A DNA stretch of 64,000 bases from Roseomonas gilardii (GTDB lineage: Bacteria > Pseudomonadota > Alphaproteobacteria > Acetobacterales > Acetobacteraceae). The notes under the pieces were generated by a model. The model worked only from the letters and a program-made list of their open reading frames with translations, was not told the origin of the DNA and made no database searches. The stretch is from assembly GCF_001941945.1 (NCBI RefSeq), contig NZ_CP015583.1, positions 1,291,001 through 1,355,000 of the forward strand, given 5' to 3'. A program made the position numbers and the translations under genes. Numbering within the stretch: the first letter of the stretch is position 1; each line of letters starts with the position of its first letter. This document shows positions 1 through 8,475 of this stretch, in pieces.

Positions 1-120
1 CAGCGTCAAGCCCTGTCCGAGCACCGATTCCACAGATCCATATCTGGCAATAGGTTGTTTTTGGATGAATAAATTCGAAAGCGCCAGCAGGCGAGGCGTC
101 AGGGAGCCAAGGCTGTCCAT
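1..120 (-). CDS. N-terminal fragment of a gene running off the window, possibly flagellar ATPase FliI
   Basis: An open frame starts with ATG at 120 and runs leftward without a stop to base 1, giving 40 residues that begin MDSLGSLTPRLLAL. The segment YGSVESVLGQGLTL resembles the GRV-x-V-x-G beta-strand near the N-terminus of FliI/F1-type ATPases. That is a weak match on a short piece. It lies divergent from ctrA and close to a chemotaxis operon, which would fit a flagellar gene. Codon use is less GC3-biased than in the neighbours (AAT TTA, CAA AAA CAA). No clear ribosome binding site is visible, so both the start and the identity are tentative. Confidence 0.4.
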   Translation of the reverse strand, partial: MDSLGSLTPRLLALSNLFIQKQPIARYGSVESVLGQGLTL

Positions 121-230
121 ATCTTTTATGATTTCCGTCTCATGTCTTCACTCGCTCAATCTCTAAAATGACCCTTTTCAGTTTCCGAATTATGAGGCCA
201 AATGCACGCATAAGGTGTGGAGCAAAAAAG

Positions 231-971
231 ATGCGAGTTCTTCTGGTTGAGGATGATCTCACGACCGCCCGCGGCATCTCCTTGATGCTGAAATCCGCTT
301 CGATGATCGTGGACACGGCCGATACGGGCGAGGAAGCGCTGGAGCTGGCCCGCCTCTACGACTACGACATCGTCATCCAGGACCTGATGCTGCCGGACAT
401 GGAGGGCTACGAGGTCGTTCGCCGGCTGCGGGCGGCGCGCATCGAGACGCCGGTGCTGATCCTCTCGGGCCTCTCGCGGCCGCAGGCGAAGGTGAAGGGC
501 TTCGGCATGGGGGCCGACGACTTCATCGTGAAGCCCTTTGACCAGCAGGAGCTCATCGCACGCATCCAGGCGATCGTGCGCCGCGCCAAGGGCTTCGCTC
601 AGCCCAGCCTGACGGTGGGCGACATGACGCTCGACCTCGCCTCCCGCGAGGTGACGGTCAACGGCCGGCCTGTCCACCTGACCAGCAAGGAATATGCAAC
701 GCTGGAACTCCTGACGCTGCGCAAGGGTGCGGTGCTGACGAAGGAAGCCTTCCTCAACCACCTCTATGGCGGCATGGATGAACCGGAGGTGAAGATCATC
801 GACGTCTTCATCTGCAAGCTGCGCAAGAAGCTGGCCCAGGCGGGCTGCTCCGACCTGATCGGCACGGTCTGGGGCCGCGGCTATGTGCTGCGGGAACCGG
901 TGGGAAACATCCGGGCCGCGAAGGCGCAGAAGACCGAGGAAACCCCTAAGATCCCCCTCGTCGCCGCCTGA
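231..971 (+). CDS. ctrA: CtrA-type OmpR-family response regulator
   Basis: The 246-residue protein has a receiver domain (about 1-120) and an OmpR winged helix (about 128-225). The start at 231 gives the classic opening [20 protein letters not shown]. An in-frame ATG upstream would add a non-homologous leader. The phospho-acceptor is D51 ([11 protein letters not shown]), with the acidic pair at residues 8-9 and the lysine in VKPFD. The segment [17 protein letters not shown] and the recognition-helix region [14 protein letters not shown] match the CtrA master regulator of Alphaproteobacteria. CtrA governs the cell cycle in Caulobacter and mainly motility and chemotaxis in Rhodospirillales. The gene converges on the che operon with a 50 bp gap. 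Confidence 0.9.
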   Translation: MRVLLVEDDLTTARGISLMLKSASMIVDTADTGEEALELARLYDYDIVIQDLMLPDMEGYEVVRRLRAARIETPVLILSGLSRPQAKVKGFGMGADDFIVKPFDQQELIARIQAIVRRAKGFAQPSLTVGDMTLDLASREVTVNGRPVHLTSKEYATLELLTLRKGAVLTKEAFLNHLYGGMDEPEVKIIDVFICKLRKKLAQAGCSDLIGTVWGRGYVLREPVGNIRAAKAQKTEETPKIPLVAA

Positions 972-1021
972 AGGGGGCGGATCAGGCAAGGGGGCTGTTT
1001 TTGTCGCGCGATGGCGCCGCC

Positions 1022-1852
1022 CTACCGTGACGGCACGGTAGCGGCGCCGCGCAGCCGGTGCGGCCCGCGTTCGCCGGGCAGGGGCACCAGGCCGTCGGTC
1101 ACGCCGAGCACCGTCTCGGCTCCACCCAGATAGAGCAGGCCATCCGGCGCCAGACGCCCGGACAGCGCCTCCAGCACGCGCCGCTTGGTCGGCGTGTCGA
1201 AATAGATCAGCACGTTCCGGCAGAAGATCACGTCGAAGCGGCCCAGGCCCCGCAGATCCTCCAGCAGATTGCCTTCCGCGAAGCGCACGCGGGCGCGCAG
1301 TTCGGGCGAGGCACGCCAGCGCGAGCCCTCCTGGCGGAAATGCTTCACCAGCATCTGGATCGGCAGGCCGCGCTGCACCTCGAACTGGCTGAAGCTGCCT
1401 TCCTGCGCGCGGGCCACCACCTCACGGCTCAGGTCGGTGCCGAGGATCTCGCAATCCCGCCCGCCCAGCCGGCCCCGCAACTCGTCCAGGATCATGGCGA
1501 TCGAATAGGCTTCCTGCCCCGTGGAGCAGGCGGCGGACCAGATGCGCAGCTTCTGCCCCGGCGGCCGCGCGGCGGCCAGTTCAGGCAGGATGCGGCGCAG
1601 ATGGTCGAAGGGCTTGACGTCGCGGAAGAACGAGGACTCGTTGGTGGTCAGCGCCTCCGTGACCTCGCGCGCCAGCACCTGGGCACCGGGGGCCTGCAGG
1701 CGGCTGGCCAGGAGTTGCAGGTCGCGCAGCCCGTGGCGGCGGAGCAGGGGGGCCAGCCGGGTTTCCAGCATGTAGCCCTTGTCCTCCCCCAGCACGATTC
1801 CGGAACGCGCCTGCACCAGTGCGGAGATGGCCGACAATGCGGTGGCGGTCAT
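1022..1852 (-). CDS. cheR: chemotaxis protein methyltransferase CheR
   Basis: This 276-residue protein would transfer methyl groups from S-adenosylmethionine to glutamates of chemoreceptors, setting adaptation together with CheB. It has the short N-terminal helical CheR domain followed by a SAM-binding Rossmann domain. The signature RIWSAACSTGQEAYSIAM corresponds to the CheR nucleotide-binding motif. FDVIFCRNVLIYFD is also typical of the family. It is the last gene of cheA-W-Y-B-R, and its start overlaps the cheB stop by 4 bp (ATGA-type coupling). It converges with ctrA. Confidence 0.93.
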   Translation of the reverse strand: MTATALSAISALVQARSGIVLGEDKGYMLETRLAPLLRRHGLRDLQLLASRLQAPGAQVLAREVTEALTTNESSFFRDVKPFDHLRRILPELAAARPPGQKLRIWSAACSTGQEAYSIAMILDELRGRLGGRDCEILGTDLSREVVARAQEGSFSQFEVQRGLPIQMLVKHFRQEGSRWRASPELRARVRFAEGNLLEDLRGLGRFDVIFCRNVLIYFDTPTKRRVLEALSGRLAPDGLLYLGGAETVLGVTDGLVPLPGERGPHRLRGAATVPSR

Positions 1853-2937
1853 GCCTCCACCCCCACCGGGGCGCGTCGTGCTGGTGCCCAGCGCTGCTGC
1901 CGCAGCCGTTCCGCCAGCCCCTCCGGCGGCAGCACCGCTTCCGCGAGCCCGGCCCTGGCCACGGCACCGGGCATGCCCCAGACCACCGAGGAGGCCTCGT
2001 CCTGTGCCAGCACGGTGCCACCCGCCGCCGCCACCGCCCGGCTGCCGGCCAGGCCATCGGAGCCCATGCCGGTCAGGATCACCGCCAGGACTCGGCCGCC
2101 GCAGGTGGCGACCAGACTGCGCAGCATCGGGTCCACCGCCGGGCGGCAGAAATTCTCGGGCGGTGCGTCGCTCAGCCGGGAGACGAGCACCCCGCCCTCG
2201 CGCACCGCCAGCAGGTGGCGATCGCCGGGCGCGAGATAGAGCCGCCCCGGATGCAGGACCTCCCCATCCCCGGCCTCCCGTACCGGCATGACCCCCAGGC
2301 GGGTCAGGTGGTCCGCCAGCATCGAGGGAAAGCCCGCCGGCATGTGCTGCACGGCCAGGACGGGCACCGGCGGCGCGGTGCCCAGGCCGCGCAGCAGCGC
2401 CGCCAGGGCCTGCGGCCCGCCGGTGGAGCTGCCGATCGCCAGCACCTGCGCCTCCTGCCGGGTGCGTCGCGGCGGCGGGGCCGGTGCGGCAGAGGGCCGG
2501 GGCATGTTCCGGCGCATGCGGGCCCAGCCCTTGACCTTCTCCACCAGCTCCGCGCCGAAGGCCTGGCCGGCGACGCCGCCAGCGGCGGCCATGGGCTTGG
2601 GCATGTAGTCCACGGCACCGGCCCGCAGCGCCGCCATGGCCATCGCGGCGCCGCGCTGCGTCAGCGAGGACGCGACGATGACGCTCGGCCGCGGTTCGCA
2701 GCGCAGGAGATGGGGCAGGGCGGTCATGCCGTCCATCACGGGCATCTCCAGGTCGAGCAGCACCACCTCCGGCTTTTCGGCGGCTGGCAGGGCAGCGAAG
2801 GCAGCAAGGGCAGCGCGCCCGTCGCCCGCCCGGGCGACGATGCGCAGGCCGGGGTCCGCCTCCAGGATGCGGCCGAAGGCAGCGCGGACGGTCAGGCTGT
2901 CATCGCAGAGCATGACCCGCACGGGCGCAGGGGTCAT
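1849..2937 (-). CDS. cheB: chemotaxis protein-glutamate methylesterase CheB
   Basis: The 362-residue response regulator-esterase removes receptor methyl groups when phosphorylated by CheA. The receiver covers about residues 5-120 with D62 in LLDLEMPVMDG. The C-terminal methylesterase has the triad motifs AIGSSTGGPQAL (Ser), AVQHMPAGF (His) and LTGMGSDGL (Asp). I chose the ATG at 2937 because it overlaps the cheY stop by 4 bp and gives the normal N-terminus. Upstream frame extensions run through cheY and look non-coding. It overlaps cheR by 4 bp, so translation of the operon appears tightly coupled. Confidence 0.94.
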   Translation of the reverse strand: MTPAPVRVMLCDDSLTVRAAFGRILEADPGLRIVARAGDGRAALAAFAALPAAEKPEVVLLDLEMPVMDGMTALPHLLRCEPRPSVIVASSLTQRGAAMAMAALRAGAVDYMPKPMAAAGGVAGQAFGAELVEKVKGWARMRRNMPRPSAAPAPPPRRTRQEAQVLAIGSSTGGPQALAALLRGLGTAPPVPVLAVQHMPAGFPSMLADHLTRLGVMPVREAGDGEVLHPGRLYLAPGDRHLLAVREGGVLVSRLSDAPPENFCRPAVDPMLRSLVATCGGRVLAVILTGMGSDGLAGSRAVAAAGGTVLAQDEASSVVWGMPGAVARAGLAEAVLPPEGLAERLRQQRWAPARRAPVGVEA

Positions 2938-3317
2938 GCCGCTCCGCCGCCCGGGGCGAAGCCCATCACCGCCAGCTTGTCGGCCAGGATCGCCTCGTCG
3001 AAGGGCTTCATGATGTATTCCCGCGCCCCGGCTTCCAGCGCCTCCATGATCCGGGGCAGGGCGGCCTCCGTGGTGCAGAACATCACCGGCGGGCAGGCCT
3101 CGCCGAAGTCCTGCCGCAGCGCGTGCAGGCATTCGAGGCCGTCCATCACAGGCATGTTGCGGTCGAGCAGGATCAGGTCGGGCCGTGCCTCCCGGCAGGC
3201 GCGCAGGGCGGCGGCCCCGTCCTCGGCCTCGCGCACCGTGAAGCCGAGACGCTCCAGCATCCCGCGGGCGACGCGGCGCACCACGCGGCTGTCATCCACC
3301 ACCAGGCAATCGGGCAT
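2934..3317 (-). CDS. cheY: single-domain response regulator CheY
   Basis: This is a 127-residue stand-alone receiver. It has the acidic pair in VVDDSR, phospho-acceptor D52 in LLDRNMPVMDG, a conserved Thr in CTTEA and Lys in IMKPFD. In its operon it should carry the phosphoryl signal from CheA to the flagellar motor, or act as a phosphate sink. The start at 3317 is supported by a strong GGAGG about 6 bases upstream. An ATG 15 bases earlier would sit on top of that site. The gap from cheW is 11 bp and the stop overlaps cheB. Confidence 0.92.
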   Translation of the reverse strand: MPDCLVVDDSRVVRRVARGMLERLGFTVREAEDGAAALRACREARPDLILLDRNMPVMDGLECLHALRQDFGEACPPVMFCTTEAALPRIMEALEAGAREYIMKPFDEAILADKLAVMGFAPGGGAA

Positions 3318-3328
3318 GTCCCGCCTCC

Positions 3329-3820
3329 TCATCCGATCGCGAGAAGGCGATCGACATCCAGCAGGATCAGGAGTTGCCCCTCCTCGCCCGCCATGCCGCG
3401 GAAGACGCCCCGCGAGATCTCCCGCCAGACCGGCTCCAGCGTGGGCGGATTGGGCGCCGCTTCCCCCAGGGCCAGCGGCACGACATCGCCGACGCCATCC
3501 ACCAGCAGCGCGTAGAGCTCGCTGCCCTGTTCCACGACCACGGCCATGGGGCCGGGCGCTCCGGCGGGGCGGGGCGGCAGGCGCAGCCGCCGCCGCAGGT
3601 CCATCGCCGTGACGATGCGCCCGCGCAGGTTCAGGCTGCCGGCGATTTCGGGCGGCGCCAGCGGGATCGGCGTGGTGGCCTGCGGCAGGAGGACATCCCG
3701 CACGCGCTGGACAGGCACGCAGCAGAGCTGCCCGCCCACGGTCAGCGTCAGGAAGACCTCGGTTTCCCCGGAAGGCATTTCCCGGAAAGCGCGCGGACGA
3801 TCCGCCTCGGTCATGCTCAT
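3329..3820 (-). CDS. cheW: chemotaxis coupling protein CheW
   Basis: This 163-residue single CheW-like domain links chemoreceptors to the CheA kinase. Typical features are LTVGGQLCCVPVQRVRDVL near residue 30, GSLNLRGRIVTAMDLRRRL in the middle, and YALLVDGVGDVVPL. The start at 3820 (MSMTEADRPRAF) follows cheA by only 10 bp. An earlier in-frame ATG would extend into cheA and encode unrelated sequence. The final strands end LLILLDVDRLL, as is usual for the family. Confidence 0.9.
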   Translation of the reverse strand: MSMTEADRPRAFREMPSGETEVFLTLTVGGQLCCVPVQRVRDVLLPQATTPIPLAPPEIAGSLNLRGRIVTAMDLRRRLRLPPRPAGAPGPMAVVVEQGSELYALLVDGVGDVVPLALGEAAPNPPTLEPVWREISRGVFRGMAGEEGQLLILLDVDRLLAIG

Positions 3821-3830
3821 GGCCGTCTCC

Positions 3831-6368
3831 TCATTCCGTCGCCATGGCGGGCCATTGTGTCGGGGTGCCGAGGCACTGCCGCAGGGAGGCGAGCAGGCCC
3901 TCCCGGTCGAGCTTGCCGACATAGTCGGTGAAGCCCGCCTCGCGCGCCTGGCGGATCGCCTCAGGCGTGGTGCGCGAGCTGAGCGCGATCATCGGCAGGC
4001 TGGCCCAGGCGCCACCCTGGCGCAGCGTGCGGGCCAGCTCGATGCCGCCCAGCTCCGGCATCTCGATGTCGGAGACGATGGCGTCGAAGCCCTCCTCCGC
4101 CTCCCGCAGCCGCAGTGCCTCCGCCCCGTTCGCCACCGCCGTGACCTGGTAGCCGGCGGCGGACAGCATGGGCGCCACGACGCCCCGGAAGAAGGCGCTG
4201 TCCTCGACCAGCAGGAGGCGCGTCCGGACGGCGGCGGCCTCGAACCAGCCTTCCCCGCCCTGCTCCAGCCACCAGGCGCAGTCCAGCACCTCCGTGGCGC
4301 GGCCGGCGATGACCGCCGTGCCGAGATAGCCGAGGCAGGTCGAGGCCTGCTCGATCCGCAGGCTGTCCTCGACGACATCCAGGATGCTGTCCACCATCAG
4401 CCCCATGGCGCGGTCGCGCTCGGTGAAGACCAGCACCGCCTGGCGCGTCCCGGCCGGGCCCGGACTCCATCCCGGCGAGAGCGGCACGAGCGGCATCAGC
4501 CGGCCGCGGTACTGGGTCATCCAGCGGCCGCCCGACACCTCGATGCGCTCCACCGGGATGTCCTCCAGCCGCGACACCAGGGCCAGCGGCACCGTCTTGG
4601 GCGTGGCGTCGCCCGCGGTGAAGAGCAGCAGGGCCGAGGCCGCGCTGGCGGTCCGCGCCGCGACGGGCTTGCGCTCCGCTTCCAGCCCACGGTCGCTGCC
4701 GATGCCGGCGGCGCGCGCGATGCCGGCGGGATCGGCGATCATGATGACGGTGCCGTCGCCCAGGATGGTGTTGCCGCTGAACACGGTGAGGTGCCGCAGG
4801 ATCGGCGCCACGGGCTTCACCACGATCTCCTCGGCATCGAAGATCCGGTCCACGACGATGCCGAAGAGGTCGCTGCCGACCTGTGTCACCACGACGAAGC
4901 CGCCTTCCTCGCCCGCGCCGCCATCCAGCCGCAGCAGGCCGGACAGGGAGACCAGCGGCAGCAGCCGGTCGCGCAGCCGCAGCACGGCGGCATCCTTGAT
5001 GCGCTCGATCCGGGCGCCGCTGCCACCCACGCGCACCAGCTCCAGCACGCCGATCTGCGGGATGGCGAAGCGCTCGCTCCCCGCCTGGACCACCAGCGTG
5101 GAGACGATGGCGAGCGTCAGCGGGATCTTCACCACGAAGGTGCTGCCCTTGCCCTCCCTCGAATGTACCTCGACCGTGCCGCCGATGCGCTCGATGTTGG
5201 TCTTCACCACATCCATGCCGACGCCGCGGCCGGACACGGCGGTGACGGCGGCGGCGGTGGAGAACCCGGGATGGAAGATCAGCCGCTGCACATCGCGCTC
5301 GCCCATGGCGGCGAGCTCGGCCTCCGTCGCCAGGCCCTGCGACAGCGCCTTGGCACGGATGCGCTCCAGCGCCAGGCCGCGCCCGTCGTCGCCCACCTCC
5401 ATGATGATGTGCCCGCCCTCGTGATAGGCATTGAGCAGGATGCGGCCGGTCTCCGGCTTGCCGGCGGCGCGGCGCTGCCCGGCATCCTCCAGCCCGTGAT
5501 CGGCGCTGTTGCGCACCATGTGCGTCAGCGGATCGCGGATCATCTCCAGCACCTGGCGGTCGAGCTCCGTCTCGGCGCCGCGCATCTCCAGCTCGATGCG
5601 CTTGCCGAGCTCGTGCGACAGGTCGCGCACCAGCCGGGGCAGCTTCTGCCAGGCATTGCCGATCGGCTGCATGCGCGTCTTCATCACCCCTTCCTGCAGG
5701 TCGGAGGTGATGTGGGACAGGCGTTGCAGGGGCACCGAAAGGGTGGCGTCATCGCGCCCGCGCACGCTCTGCAAAAGCTGGTTGCGGGTCAGCACCAGCT
5801 CGCTCACCAGCACCATCAGCTCCTCCAGCACCTCCACCGAGACGCGGATGGTCTGTTGCTGCGCCACGGGCGCGGCCTCCGGGGCCTCGGCCGGCGGGGC
5901 GGCAGCCCTGGTGGGACCCGCAGGCTCGGGCGGCGGCTGCACGGGCGCGGGGAGCGTGGTAGGTGCGACGGCTTCGGGGGCCTCGGCCAGCCGTCCCGCA
6001 TAGGCTTCGTCCAGCGCGTGCAACAGCGCGGTATCGTCGCCTTCCAGCTCCGCCCCGGTGCCGGCGATATCGGCGACGATGAGCTTCACGCGGTCCAGCG
6101 CCGAAAGGATCAGCGTGACGCCGGGCGAGGTGACGGGGAGCTGCCCGTCGCGGTAGCGGCCCAGCAGGTTCTCCGCCGCATGGGTGACGCGCTCCAGCCT
6201 CGGCAGGCCGAGGAAGCCGCAGGTGCCCTTGATCGTGTGCACCAGGCGGAAGATCTCGGAAAGGGTCTGGCGGTCCTCCGGCGTTCGCTCCAGCCGCAGC
6301 AGCGCGTCGTCGAGGGCCACCAGCCCTTCATTGGTTTCCGTCAGGAAATCGGCGAGCAGCTCGTCCAT
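3831..6368 (-). CDS. cheA: hybrid chemotaxis histidine kinase CheA with C-terminal receiver
   Basis: This 845-residue protein is the central kinase of the operon. In order it has a P1 Hpt domain with phospho-His H44 (RLVHTIKGTCGF), a Pro/Ala-rich linker, the dimerisation P3 region, the P4 ATPase (N box MVRNSADHGLED, G boxes GDDGRG and GRGVGMDVV), and CheW-like P5 segments. It ends with a receiver of about 120 residues (LLVEDSAFFRG, Asp in IVSDIEMPELGG). The interval between P5 and the receiver appears to hold a second CheW-like stretch. The fused receiver is not present in classical enteric CheA and may act as a phosphate sink. The ATG at 6368 gives the normal MDELLADFL beginning. Confidence 0.93.
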   Translation of the reverse strand: MDELLADFLTETNEGLVALDDALLRLERTPEDRQTLSEIFRLVHTIKGTCGFLGLPRLERVTHAAENLLGRYRDGQLPVTSPGVTLILSALDRVKLIVADIAGTGAELEGDDTALLHALDEAYAGRLAEAPEAVAPTTLPAPVQPPPEPAGPTRAAAPPAEAPEAAPVAQQQTIRVSVEVLEELMVLVSELVLTRNQLLQSVRGRDDATLSVPLQRLSHITSDLQEGVMKTRMQPIGNAWQKLPRLVRDLSHELGKRIELEMRGAETELDRQVLEMIRDPLTHMVRNSADHGLEDAGQRRAAGKPETGRILLNAYHEGGHIIMEVGDDGRGLALERIRAKALSQGLATEAELAAMGERDVQRLIFHPGFSTAAAVTAVSGRGVGMDVVKTNIERIGGTVEVHSREGKGSTFVVKIPLTLAIVSTLVVQAGSERFAIPQIGVLELVRVGGSGARIERIKDAAVLRLRDRLLPLVSLSGLLRLDGGAGEEGGFVVVTQVGSDLFGIVVDRIFDAEEIVVKPVAPILRHLTVFSGNTILGDGTVIMIADPAGIARAAGIGSDRGLEAERKPVAARTASAASALLLFTAGDATPKTVPLALVSRLEDIPVERIEVSGGRWMTQYRGRLMPLVPLSPGWSPGPAGTRQAVLVFTERDRAMGLMVDSILDVVEDSLRIEQASTCLGYLGTAVIAGRATEVLDCAWWLEQGGEGWFEAAAVRTRLLLVEDSAFFRGVVAPMLSAAGYQVTAVANGAEALRLREAEEGFDAIVSDIEMPELGGIELARTLRQGGAWASLPMIALSSRTTPEAIRQAREAGFTDYVGKLDREGLLASLRQCLGTPTQWPAMATE

Positions 6369-6481
6369 CGTCGTCCCGCTTCGGTCGCGGCGATGGGATA
6401 GCGCACCGGTCACGAAGATTCCGTGAAGACGGCGCCGGAAGCCCGCGGTTCGGCGGGGCGATCAGCGGGCCGAAGCGCCGG

Positions 6482-7414
6482 TCAGCGCCAGCGGCGGTGC
6501 ATCCAGAGCCACTGCCCCGGATGCTCGCGCACCCAGCCGGCGATGACGTCGTTCATCGCCTGCGTGGCGCCATCGACGTCGATCCGGCCCTCCGCATCGC
6601 GCGGCAGGTCCAGCGGCTCCGTCACCTCCACGCGGAAGCGTCCGCCGGGAAGGCGGATGGCGCGCACGCCCCGCACCGGGCAGTCGAAGCGCCGGGCCAG
6701 GTTGGCGAGCAGGGGATTGGCCGGGGTCGGGCGCCCGAGGAACTCGATCTGCGGCCCGCGGCTGAAGCGCTGGTCCACCAGCATGGCGACGATGCCGCCG
6801 GCCTGCAGCACCTTGGCCAGCTTCGTCGGGGCGGTGATGCCGGCCGGGACCATCTCGCCCATCAGGTCGCGCCGCATGCCGATGATCAGCCGGGCGATCG
6901 CCTTGTTGTTCGGCGTCCGGTAGAGCACAGCGGTGTCCAGCCCGTGCTTGCGCGCCGCCACGGCCGGCAGTTCCCAGTTCGCGAGATGCGAGGCGAAGAC
7001 CACCACGGGCCCGCCGCTCTCGCGCACCTGCTGGAAGCGCGTATAGGTCGCGTCGTCGATCTCGACGCGGCCGCCCGGCCGGCGCTCCTCGGTCAGGTCC
7101 CAGATCGCGCCCAGATGCACGTATTCGCAGGCGGTGCGGCCGAGATTGTCCCAGGCCTCCAGCGCCACCTGCTGGTGCCAAGCCTCGTCCCGCTCCGGGA
7201 AGGAGGCGCGGATGTTCTCCAGCGCGATGCGATGCTGCTTGAAGAGCGGGCCGAGCTTCCGGGCCACGGCGGCGCCGAAGCGCGGGCCGCGGTCCGGCCC
7301 CATGGCGCGCATGGCCGCGAACGCGCCGCGCACCAGCAGGGCCAGTGCCTGGTCGCGCCATTGCAGGGCGCGGAGCTGGGCCTTGCGCCAGCGGTAGCGG
7401 AGTTCCGGGGTCAC
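6482..7414 (-). CDS. lpxXL: lipid A very-long-chain acyltransferase (LpxXL/LpxL family)
   Basis: This 310-residue inner-membrane acyltransferase belongs to the LpxL/HtrB family. It has the H-x4-E catalytic motif (SHLANWE, H143 and E148), VLYRTPNNKAIARLI and GIVAMLVDQRF. It is the last gene of an acpXL-fabZ-fabF2-fabF1-adh cluster. In Rhizobium that position is occupied by LpxXL, which moves the 27-hydroxyoctacosanoyl-type chain from AcpXL to lipid A. Specificity for a very long chain is inferred from that synteny. A generic lauroyl transferase is the alternative. The gap to the upstream dehydrogenase gene is 10 bp. Confidence 0.85.
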   Translation of the reverse strand: MTPELRYRWRKAQLRALQWRDQALALLVRGAFAAMRAMGPDRGPRFGAAVARKLGPLFKQHRIALENIRASFPERDEAWHQQVALEAWDNLGRTACEYVHLGAIWDLTEERRPGGRVEIDDATYTRFQQVRESGGPVVVFASHLANWELPAVAARKHGLDTAVLYRTPNNKAIARLIIGMRRDLMGEMVPAGITAPTKLAKVLQAGGIVAMLVDQRFSRGPQIEFLGRPTPANPLLANLARRFDCPVRGVRAIRLPGGRFRVEVTEPLDLPRDAEGRIDVDGATQAMNDVIAGWVREHPGQWLWMHRRWR

Positions 7415-7424
7415 GGTCTCGGCT

Positions 7425-8447
7425 TTACAGCGTCACCACGATCTTGCCGAAGACCCGGCGGCTTTCCAGCCGGTCCAGCCCCTCGGTGAAGCGCTCCAGC
7501 GGGATCACCGTGTCCAGCACCGGGGTCATGCCGCCCGCCATCTTGGCGAGGCCATCGGCCACGTTGCGCATCGAGGCACCGAAGGAGCCGAAGATCCGGA
7601 GCTGGCGCTGGAAGATCATCATCAGGTTGGTCTCGGCCGAGACGCCGGAGGTCGAGCCGCAGGTGACCAGCCGCCCGCCCATCCGCAGCGACAGCAGCGA
7701 GCCCGCCCAGGTGGAGGCACCGACATGCTCGAACACCACGTCCACGCCCCGCTTGCCCGTGACGCGCCGGGCGACGGTGGGGAAGTTCTGGGTGTTGTAG
7801 TTCACCACATGGTCGGCGCCGAGCGCCTTCGCCTTCGCGCATTTCTCGTCGTCACCCGCCGTGGCGATGACGGTGCAGCCGATGGCCTTGGCCTCCTTGA
7901 TCGCCACCGTGCCGATGCCCGAGCCCGCGGCCTGGATCAGGATCGTCTCGCCCGGCTCCAGCCTCGCATTGTCGAAGAGCATGTGCTCGACGGTGGAGAA
8001 GGTGATGGTGGCGCAGGCGGCGTCGTTCGTGGCGACATTCTCCGGCACGCGGATCAGCAGCCGCGCGGGGATGTTCACCAGTTCCTGTGCGAAGCCGTCG
8101 AGATGGAAGCCCATCACGCCGCCGACATTCTCGCAGAGGTTGTCGCGCCCCTCGCGGCAGGCCCGGCAATGGCCGCAGGTGAGCGCGCCATAGGGCGCCA
8201 CGCGGTCCCCCGCCCGCCAGCCCGTCACGCCCTCGCCGGCGGAGACCACCTCGGCCACCGCTTCGGCGCCCGTCACCAGCGGCAGGTTGCGCCTGGCGAA
8301 GGCCATGCCGCGCCAGCCCCAGACGTCGATATGGTTCAGCGCCACCGCCAGCGGGCGGATCTGCACCTCCCCCGGGCCGGGCGGCGGGGGCGGGGCGATG
8401 TCGTCGATCCGCAGGTCGCGGTCGCCATGCAGGCGCAGGGCGCGCAT
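7425..8447 (-). CDS. zinc-type alcohol dehydrogenase / enoyl reductase-like protein of the VLCFA cluster
   Basis: The 340-residue medium-chain dehydrogenase/reductase has an N-terminal GroES-like domain with the four-cysteine structural zinc loop (CGHCRACREGRDNLC). Its Rossmann fold carries GSGIGTVAIKEAKAIG. Rhizobial acpXL clusters hold a homologous gene (called adh2XL) between fabF1 and lpxXL. There it is thought to supply a redox step in very-long-chain or omega-1-hydroxy acyl synthesis, though its exact reaction is not settled. It lies 28 bp downstream of fabF1 and 10 bp upstream of the acyltransferase, so one transcript is likely. Confidence 0.82.
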   Translation of the reverse strand: MRALRLHGDRDLRIDDIAPPPPPGPGEVQIRPLAVALNHIDVWGWRGMAFARRNLPLVTGAEAVAEVVSAGEGVTGWRAGDRVAPYGALTCGHCRACREGRDNLCENVGGVMGFHLDGFAQELVNIPARLLIRVPENVATNDAACATITFSTVEHMLFDNARLEPGETILIQAAGSGIGTVAIKEAKAIGCTVIATAGDDEKCAKAKALGADHVVNYNTQNFPTVARRVTGKRGVDVVFEHVGASTWAGSLLSLRMGGRLVTCGSTSGVSAETNLMMIFQRQLRIFGSFGASMRNVADGLAKMAGGMTPVLDTVIPLERFTEGLDRLESRRVFGKIVVTL

Positions 8448-8475
8448 CAGCGGGCACTCCGATTCACGTTACGCA

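Noticed and set aside
966-1002. Terminator between ctrA and cheR (GCCTGA...TCAGGC followed by a T-run)
   Set aside because: The 6 bp stem overlaps the ctrA stop, has a 10-base loop, and the T-run begins about 10 bases later, so a classical terminator is not supported.
3546-6401. Very long open frame on the plus strand opposite cheA
   Set aside because: Its His/Gln/Arg-rich translation is the antisense shadow of the well-supported cheA gene, as expected at high GC, and shows no family motif.
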